From: Tenebrio molitor
Lineage: Eukaryota; Arthropoda; Insecta; Coleoptera; Tenebrionidae
Length of the DNA: 64,000 bases
Reading direction: 5' to 3'
Assembly: GCF_963966145.1 (NCBI RefSeq)
Contig: NC_091047.1
Location: 1,674,001-1,738,000, forward strand
Shown here: piece after piece, positions 56,390 to 64,000 of the stretch
Layout: every line of letters begins with the position of its first letter
How positions within the stretch are numbered: the first letter of the stretch is position 1
Translations under genes and position numbers: made by a program
Notes under the pieces: model-generated
What the model was told of the DNA's origin: nothing
The model's database searches: none
Seen by the model: the letters and a program-made list of their open reading frames with translations, nothing else

Positions 56390-57400
56390 CTAAATATAGG
56401 ACGGCATCTTTTGGGAATGTTGTTTATTTATCTAGCACCGTTTCTTACATCATTCGCGTTATGAAGATTGGTTCTGATCTCGGTGTGCCGCGACTCGAAA
56501 AACGACTGTCAAAAAATGACAGTTGTCGGACGACAAAACTTACTAATTTCGAACGCATTTTTTCCGTATTTCGTTCGTCGCCAACCGTTGTGACCAACAT
56601 AATTGCAAATATCGTAACTCGTGACGTTGATTGACACAACCAAACTGTAGATCCCTCGTTGCGATCTTGGTGTGCCGTGACTTTTCAGTATTGCAATTGC
56701 AAACAAATGTCAGAAAGTGACAGTTGTCGGACGAGCAAAGAAGTAAGTTTCACCTAGTTTTTTTCAAGTTTGGAAGCATTTTAACGTCACGAAAACATAT
56801 TTTTCCGATATTTCAGTCGTCGGCGACCGTGATTAAATTGATATGTACTGTAAATATCGTAGCTCGTGACGTAGACTAACAGAGATCCTTCTAGAATTTG
56901 CTTTGCTTGTTTTCATGCAACTTCGGAGCGTATCGAGAAAGATTTTCTTCTAACAATTCAAAAAAACGTTGCCATCTGAATTCCGACATTGCTGTCATCG
57001 TAATGCCAAGTATTTACTCAATGATACGTCTGTTTTTGCGTCGAGTTCCGACATTCGATTGACATCTCGATCATCATCTTCGGAGGGTGGTTTGTTATTT
57101 CGTTTTTTCAGTCTAAATATAGAATGGCACCTTTTGTAAATGTTGTTTATTTATTTAGCACCGTTTATTACATCATTCGCGTTATGAAGATACGTTCCGA
57201 TCTTGGTGTGCCGTGACTCGAACGTTACACTTGAAAAACTAGTGCAAAAAGTGACAGTTGTCGGACGAGCAAAGAGGGAAGTTTCGTGCTCTCCTACCTA
57301 CATTTTTCGGTATTTCGTTCGTCGCCAACTGTTATCAAATTGACATTTGCAATTGTAAATGTCGTAGCTCTTGACGTAGACTGACGTAGATCCTGCTACA
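56390..57400 (+). repeat. three degenerate copies of a roughly 250-bp repeat
   Basis: Copies lie at about 56390-56640, 56650-56890 and 57113-57400. Shared words include CTAAATATAG, AATGTTGTTTATTTAT, CATCATTCGCGTTATGAAGA (copies 1 and 3), CTTGGTGTGCCGTGAC, TGACAGTTGTCGGACGA and a TCGTAGCTCGTGACGT-like end. The middle copy lacks the first part. This is a local degenerate tandem repeat. Confidence 0.8.
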
Positions 57401-58854
57401 ATTTACCCGACTTACTATAATCCAACTTGGAAAATCGCTCCAAGCTGACAAATAATTCTGACTTTTTTTTTGGACTCCCTCTGTCGGGGGTGGTTTCTCT
57501 TTGGATTTTTTTCAGCGTTTGCCGGTGCGGCTAAATTGGCTCGCCCGCCATTGTGCAAACGTCCCGGATTAAATTCCCCGCAAAACTGAACATAAACTCC
57601 GAACGTGATAGATGATTGATGATAAGCTGCGAGGGTTACGGAGCCTGTCGAGGTGGGCGTCCGTTACACGCAACATCTTACCCAACACCGGATTCCTGTC
57701 GGCACAATCGAACGGAAAATGTGTTTTCGGCGTAAATTGCGAAGCGAAAAAGGAAAACATTTCGCGTTGTGCAACAAACAATTCCACTGACGCGGCCAAT
57801 TAGCACTCGACGATGCTTCTTGCGATCGTGTTTGCGGTTCCCATTTGTGATCCGAACGGCGATAAGGCCGTTTCATTTACTTAATGGGATCCAGATAACG
57901 GGGGCCGTGTGCCAATCCGTCGCCGGGTCGAAACGGAAGTTTCCCCCGCGTCGGAGGGAACCATCGAAGGTGGACCGAAACGGTGCCAAACCGTGTAAAG
58001 GTCAGCGTATTGTAATTTTTGACCAAAATTTCAATTCAATCGGTGCGATCCAAGGCCGCCCGTGCGAAACTATGAGAATATGAAAGTGTTCAATGTCACC
58101 CAGTTCTGGGAGCCGAATTGCGCAAACGGGGAAACGGCAAACATCCCCGCGATGGCAAAACCGTGTCAAATACTTGCAGAGGTCGGCAGGAATAGGAATT
58201 TTCGGCACGAACGAGGCCGCTTCTATTCGAAAGTGTCCAATGTCGCCGGAGAGTCGCCGGTGGCGCCTCGCGCGTTCCACCCCCTTCCGAGGAGCCGTGA
58301 CATTTGCAAAGGTCGCGGATTCGACGTCCCGATGAGTTATGGGTTTGGGCAAGTGTCAGGGACTTTTTTGGGGAGCGGAAGATGGTCGGAAGGAGGGTCG
58401 AACGGTGCACTTGTTGCGCTCACGGCACCTCTCGTTGGCGCCCGTGCGACAGCGGATCCTTTCTCTTCGGACGCCTCATCAGGGTTTCCTCCTCGATACC
58501 AATAATCACCGTAATAATAACCAACAGTACATGACCGTAATATCAGCGTTATTATCGTTGCACACACATGTAACGTGGTAGTAACAAGGTCAAAATAACG
58601 TATTCCGATGTTTGTGTGTTCGAGTGAGTGTATTTTTTTTAAATATTTATGCGTTATGCGGAGAGATTCCGGTGGTCGGAGGCGAATCGGTTGTTATTTA
58701 TGTGCCGTGTAAATATTTGCCCCGCGATTAAAGAAATCACTCGAATTCGGGGTAAACCAGATAAACGAGATAAACGAAGAACAATGAGGGCCGATGGGAG
58801 ACCTTTAACCCCCTTCAGGGTCGTACTTCTATATGGGCCTGTTCAGAACAATAG

Positions 58855-59000
58855 TTAAAATTTTAAGTATTCTGCCCTGTTTAAAAAAAAGTCAAAATTT
58901 AAGGATTCTGCCCTGTTTTTAAGGAATGTAAAATTCACTTTCGGCTAAAAAATTCATCTTCGGAAAAACAGCTAAATTTTAAGTATTCTGCCCTGTTTTT
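58855..59000 (+). repeat. short degenerate direct repeats
   Basis: A unit like AAATTTTAAGTATTCTGCCC-TGTTTTTAA occurs three times (starting near 58857, 58896 and 58975), with variable spacing. No coding potential. Confidence 0.65.
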
Positions 59001-59126
59001 AATGAATATTAAAAAAGTTAAAATGTCAAAGCATTTCGGCCTACTTATAAGGTATATTAAAAAAGTTATTTCGGCATATTCTTAAGGTATTTTGCCGTTT
59101 TAAAAGAATATTAAAAAATTTAATTT

Positions 59127-59255
59127 AAATTTCCAGTCCAAGTTGGCGTCGCAGAGTCGATTGTGAACGCACCACTCGTATAAAAACGTAAGATTTAAAC
59201 AGCTGATCCGTGATCCGTAATCCGTAGTCCGTTCACAATCGACTCTTCTAAATTT
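59127..59255. mobile_element. MITE, GAGTCGATTGTGAAC family, copy 2
   Basis: Inverted arms contain CAGAGTCGATTGTGAACG and, at the right end, its complement around CGTTCACAATCGACTCTT, with AAATTT at both edges. The length is 129 bp. Same family as 19324-19500. Confidence 0.8.
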
Positions 59256-60100
59256 AATTTTTTTTTTTACAATTAAAAAAGGGTTTTATCGGAAATTGCT
59301 GTACGATGGTCCACCCTGTACTGGTTTTCGTCTTTATGAGATCATAAAACGGTGGAGTTTCTCGTGAGAATTTGCCTAAATCGGGCGTTTTGGCCCGGAA
59401 CGGTGAGGGGATCGATAAGTTGGAGATTATCGGAGTGTGTAAATAAAGGGTTGTCGGTCGAGGGGTCCGTTCGCCGCCGTCACTTTTCCTGCGGTCCGCT
59501 CACGATCAAGTGTGCAGGTGTCGAACACAAGTCTCTCCATCTAGAGTCGCCTGCGAATGGAATGTAACGATTTTGCTAAGCAGCAGTGACATTATGGACG
59601 ACCTTGAGCAAATTAACTTGCGCGTTTTACCCCCCGCCGCCCATCGTCGGAAGCCGATCTGCGCAAATTAGAAATTGGTCGGGTGCCGTTGTTTTTTCTA
59701 CCGGGGGGGCACCGCGTCTCGCCGGATAATCACGGAGAAGTTTCGGCGTTGCCGGGGAGGCGGTGTTCGAACGGGCCGTCCCGGGGGAGTTTCGCCGCTT
59801 TTGATTCCTCCGGGGCATCGATCGAGGGTTGATATCGACGCGACGGGAACGGGGTCGTGTACCTGGCGTCTCCGCGAAACCGCCTCTTTGACGGGTTATT
59901 TTCGGCGTGGGATTTTCCGGTGGGGCGAGGGGCGGTTTTCGTACGCACAAGGGGCGACCGTGTCGCGGAGGAGAAAATGTCGCGACGAACGATACGTTTA
60001 TCTCCGGACTTTGGGTTTTTCGATCTCGGGTTCGTGTCCGATTAGTCGCGGAAATCGAAAAAATGCGATAAGCTCGGCGCGGATGTCAAATGTCAAATTT

Positions 60101-60126
60101 GTGTGTGTGTGTGTGTGTGTGTGTGT
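60101..60126 (+). repeat. (GT)n microsatellite
   Basis: An uninterrupted GT dinucleotide run of about 13 units. Confidence 0.97.
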
Positions 60127-60369
60127 ATACGGTCTTCACCTGGGGCTTTCACGGCAAATACGAAATACTCTCCATAAAGTCGAGATGGCAAGTCGTGAGG
60201 TAATTGTTGCCTTTTCTGGTGAAATTTTATGGGGAACAGATTTTTTTCGTTTACTTTTTCGACAGCTAATTGCCTCGGTTATGACAAATAACGTGAAAAG
60301 GAACGTTAACGACCTGGAATTTAAGTCATCTTCATTTTAGACGATAATCTCGTAGACTAGAAATTGTAG

Positions 60370-60699
60370 TATACAGGGTGTTATGGAAAGTTGTACAAAT
60401 ATTTTAACCACGAGCTACTGGCTTCATGTAGAACTCGGAAAAAATATTTAAAAAATTCTTTGTCAAAAAATAAAATTACGTGATATACAGGGTGTGTTTT
60501 TAAAATGTGCCGAAATTTTACCTTCGAGGTTGTTTGACAACGTAGAAGACTAAAAGCAATTAAAAAAAATTGTAGCTCAAAAAATAAATGTCATTTTATT
60601 TTTTGACATAGAATTTTTTAAATATTTTTCCCGAGTTCTACATGAAGCCAGTAGGTCGTGGTTAAAATATCTGTACAACTTTCAATAACACCCTGTATA
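60370..60699. mobile_element. foldback MITE with about 105-bp terminal inverted repeats
   Basis: The left end TATACAGGGTGTTATGGAAA and the inverted right end (reverse complement TATACAGGGTGTTATTGAAA) stay about 95% identical through TACTGGCTTCATGTAGAACT to the TCAAAAAATAAAA stretch. The 330-bp element contains another TATACAGGGTGTGTTTTTAA start near 60483, perhaps a nested fragment of a related element. Confidence 0.92.
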
Positions 60700-63269
60700 T
60701 TGTAGGTATTGCTTCTAGACCAAGGGAAATTGGGCACTTCTGAAATCCTATAAAAGTCACATAAAAGTCATCTTGTAAAATTCCATGGTCTTAATAATAA
60801 AATATTACGAAACAACATTTTTATGTACGAAATGTACGTATCCCTTGTGTTCTTATAAACAAAGAACTGCTAAAGAGATTTTAATAGGGTCTTCACCAAT
60901 AGTTAAAGTAATTCTTTAACTTAAGTTTTAACACACAAAGCATTCACCGCATTGGCTGGGGCCTGGGTAAAGGTAGATTTTTGTAGTGAGTACTCGGAAA
61001 GTACCGACAGTTTGTCGATCTAAATTTGTAACAGGGACAGCGACACTTGCGTACATTAATTAATATAATATAGTTGCGTTTTATATGTAGAAAAATACTT
61101 CAGAAACTATGCATACATGTTTTTTTTTCTACATCATTATCTATGTAAATTATATGACGAAAAAAATTATTAATAAAACTTGGAAAATATTAATCAGGTA
61201 GCATTAATTTTCTAATGTCATTGCGTGACTTAGGTAAACAGCTAAAAGTAAAAAGGTGTCACCATGTTTGTGCATATTTATAGTTCTTTTACAATTATTT
61301 TTTTCCATAAAATGGTCAAAGTGGTAATGAAGCGTTACAAAGTATTCTCAAGTTCTTTTTGTATTTTTTTAATTTGTGTAGTCCACGAATACAAAAATGT
61401 AAAAGAAAGTCTCTAAATATACTTGATGAAATAACGGATGTTCTTCTTATTTTCCTGATTTAATAAGTTTATTTGGAATTTTTGTTTTCATTTTGAAAGT
61501 CCGCAAGTCGAAGCGTCCGAACGGCTTTTGAAGCGATTGTCGATTTTTCACTTGGAAAACTACACAATCGATTGATTCTGTTGGTTCGACAGGTCGGAAC
61601 AAAGAAACGGGCGCGCAACAGGGTTTCCACGTCGTCCCCCCATTATTCCCGTCCGCGAACAAAACGGCAACAATGTCGATTTCTGCAATGGAACCAAGAT
61701 ACACGTCACCGTAGATAACAGTTCTCGAAATAGACAAACAATTAACGAACAAATAACAGAAGAGCAAACATAAAGGGAGAGAACGAACTTAAGATCTGGG
61801 GCGGCGGCGAGGACGCGTCGTTTTTTACGCGCCACCTGTCCATCAAGGCAAAAAATCGGCAGTGCCCCCAATCCCGAAAACCCGGAAGAAAAAAGCATCC
61901 CGGAGGATTTCCGGGGGACCGTCCCCCATTATTAGCACCGATGTACAGTAACACGCCGAGGAGTTTCGAACGTGTCGACGGGATCGACGTATCGTTTCGT
62001 CGACACCTCCAGGAACGAATCGTCCTTATTTACGTTTCGGTGTTTATTTTGGTGATTCGAACTTGAACGCCTTCGCCAGGTTGTCCTAATCGAATTAGTG
62101 CGGTACGTAACGTTGCGTAACGCCTGCCGCAAGCGTGAGTGCATTTTTAACAGGTGGGCCACGGACAGGTGCGTTTTGTTGTGGGGCTGAAACAATTGTC
62201 CCGAACGATCGTCGATGATCGCGCGTGCATTAAAAATGACGTCGGCGGGGACGATCGATGGGAGGCCGACGATTTTTCCGCCGCCCCCGACGGATTGTCG
62301 CAACGAACGAGCGCTAATCAGATCGCGACCCCTTTAAAATCGTTTCGTGCGAATTTAATTTAATCCCGCGAGAGCGTCCCTCGACCATATCTGGGGGGGG
62401 GACTCCGCCGTTGTCCTTCTTTGGCGAAGTCGACGAAGAGTCCGGTGAGAGCGTCGCTTCGAGTTTGTCATTGGAATTTCGCCGTTGCATTATGTAACCT
62501 CCGCAATAAATTTGATAATGAACCAACCAGAAAGAATTTAAATTGGACCTTCGACGAACCAGTTTCGAGTCTTCCTTTCCGTCGCCGATCCGATGAGTCA
62601 AAGGAATCGGAGCACCTGCGAAACCGCAAAGAATCATCGTCGACAAGGTGAATAAGTCGAGGGAATGAAAATAAAAAGGTGAGAGTTGTTGGCAAGGGAG
62701 AGGAGCGAGTTTTCGACACGAGGCGAAGAGGTTTTCCGAGCGGTGGAAAAACCCGTCGATGCGGTTGCGAGATAATTTTGGGAATGGCTCGTACTACGAA
62801 AGAGAGACGGAGAAAGTGTTCGCTGCCAAGATTTTTCTTCGTTTTTGGACAATTTTCAAAAAGTTCGATTGTAGCGTGTGATAGATACGGCTCGTTTCGA
62901 AAATATAGTAGGCAACGTGTAATTAGCAGGAAAAAAACCAGTGGCGTAGGTGTTTCAAAGACATTTTAATTAGGCCAAATGGACAACGGTGGCGGCGGCA
63001 AATTGTGGTGTGTCTTGAGGCAACTGAACAAATCTCTTTCGAACAAACAAGGGCGCAAGATTAAATTAAATAATTAATAAATAACAAATCAGTAGAATTT
63101 CAGAATGCTAATTAAAATTGACTAATCTCAGTTAGAATGTCAAAATATATAAAAGATTCGGTAAACCTTGTTTTTCTATGTCTACGTTCAGTAATAATAT
63201 AAATAATCAGTACAGTCGAATACTTATAAAAAATATCAAAATAAATATACCTTCATACATAAGTATATG

Positions 63270-63495
63270 TACAGTTGCGAACAATAAAAAATAGTACAAC
63301 TCTTGCTCAAAATTCGCCAAATATTTAGCTGCTTAAATGAGGCTCTAATTTGTCAGCTAATGAATGCCATTCGTCTATCAACTAACATTTACCACCTAAC
63401 CTATTTCTAGACGTTTGGCATAAATCACAATGCCAAAAAACCCAAATTGTACCATGTAAAAAAAAGTGTACGGTTTTTTATTGTCCGCAACTGTA
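63270..63495. mobile_element. MITE, Tc1/mariner-type ends
   Basis: The left end TACAGTTGCGAACAATAAAA and the inverted right end (reverse complement TACAGTTGCGGACAATAAAA) match over about 29 bases and are bounded by TA. The length is 226 bp. The ends resemble those of 1713-1929 (TACAGTCG-TGGACAAATAAA). Confidence 0.87.
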
Positions 63496-64000
63496 TGTAT
63501 AATTTTTTTTTGGGTCACACAATTAATAATCTGATTTTTTTCTTTTTTTTGTATGTAGTTGAAAGATGGCAAGTTTTTTAAATCGTTTTTTGTTTTACGT
63601 AATTTGGTTGAACCTTCTCAAAGTGTATAATTTGATCTCTTAAACCGTTTGTGGCCCCGTTTGTTTTTTTTCCACCGATAAGGTGCATGAATCAAAACTG
63701 ATGACAATCTATTTGAAGTCGTTAGCGAGTCGCTTTATTCACGTTATCTGGGTACCTTATCGCATCAAGGACAATTGCGGATCTTAATGAAATCAAAAAT
63801 GTCATCCTTTGTCCGGATTACCCACCAGTCGACAATCGAGAGTGCCACCGAATATTGTACATCCAGATTAATTTATTGTTTATTAACGTTACTTCGAGAC
63901 GATCACTTTTATCTCACAAAGTAAATTTAAAGGTCCAACTGCCAAGCGACGGAAAGTTCTGTGGACCGATAGCAACGTAAACGACCGTAACAATTAAAGT

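Larger units (their letters stand above)
55703..64000 (+). other. putative first intron of the ps-like gene (to window end)
   Basis: If the call at 55585 is right, everything to the window end lies inside its first intron. It contains a candidate alternative first exon (55929-55989), degenerate repeats (56390-57400), MITEs at 59127-59255, 60370-60699 and 63270-63495, and a GT microsatellite. GC-rich tracts lie at 57.5-58.5, 59.3-60.0 and 61.5-62.8 kb. No KH-domain coding sequence was seen. Confidence 0.5.

Overview
This is a stretch of insect nuclear DNA, most likely from a beetle. Genes are intron-containing, with many introns of only 37-59 nt. Intergenic DNA is AT-rich and crowded with short inverted-repeat transposons, many ending in TACAGGGT-type termini. 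The proteins are insect orthologues: scarecrow, Rat1/Xrn2, CD98 heavy chain, IFT70/TTC30, a cystatin-cathepsin F fusion and a Pasilla/Nova-type RNA-binding protein. The order-level assignment rests on genome style and is not proven here. I rebuilt exons by hand from splice signals, reading phase and family homology. Every full gene model closes in frame. || Layout. 1-6.4 kb is mostly non-coding, with one candidate terminal exon of an unidentified gene near 2.6 kb and several MITEs. 6.47-27.3 kb (+) is the NK-2 homeobox gene scarecrow (Nkx2.1 class), six coding exons in 20.9 kb. Its introns hold a 488-bp tandem repeat, many MITEs and several GC-richer islands that may be enhancers. 28.7-33.5 kb holds two divergently transcribed MGAT2-like (N-acetylglucosaminyltransferase II) genes. 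The minus-strand copy keeps all catalytic residues and carries a P-element-like insertion in its last intron. The plus-strand copy has lost catalytic and metal-binding residues and has a perfect RFX X-box just upstream. 33.5-36.4 kb is intergenic. 36.6-41.5 kb (-) is the nuclear 5'-3' exoribonuclease Rat1/Xrn2. 41.8-43.9 kb (-) is the CD98 heavy chain. 44.4-46.8 kb (+) is the intraflagellar transport protein IFT70/TTC30, with an X-box-like motif 33 nt before its ATG. 47.1-51.1 kb (-) is a secreted multi-cystatin/cathepsin F polyprotein whose modules are separated by furin-type sites. 51.2-55.4 kb is intergenic. From 55.6 kb (+) begins a Pasilla/Nova-like gene. Only its first coding exon, or two alternative first exons, lies here; the rest of the window would be its first intron. 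|| The genes do not form one pathway. They are a typical mix of housekeeping genes (Rat1, CD98hc, MGAT2, IFT70) packed between two long-intron regulators (scro and ps). The most notable items are the catalytically compromised MGAT2 paralogue with a ciliary-type promoter motif, the P-like element whose removal restores a 48-nt intron, and the furin-partitioned cystatin-protease polyprotein.
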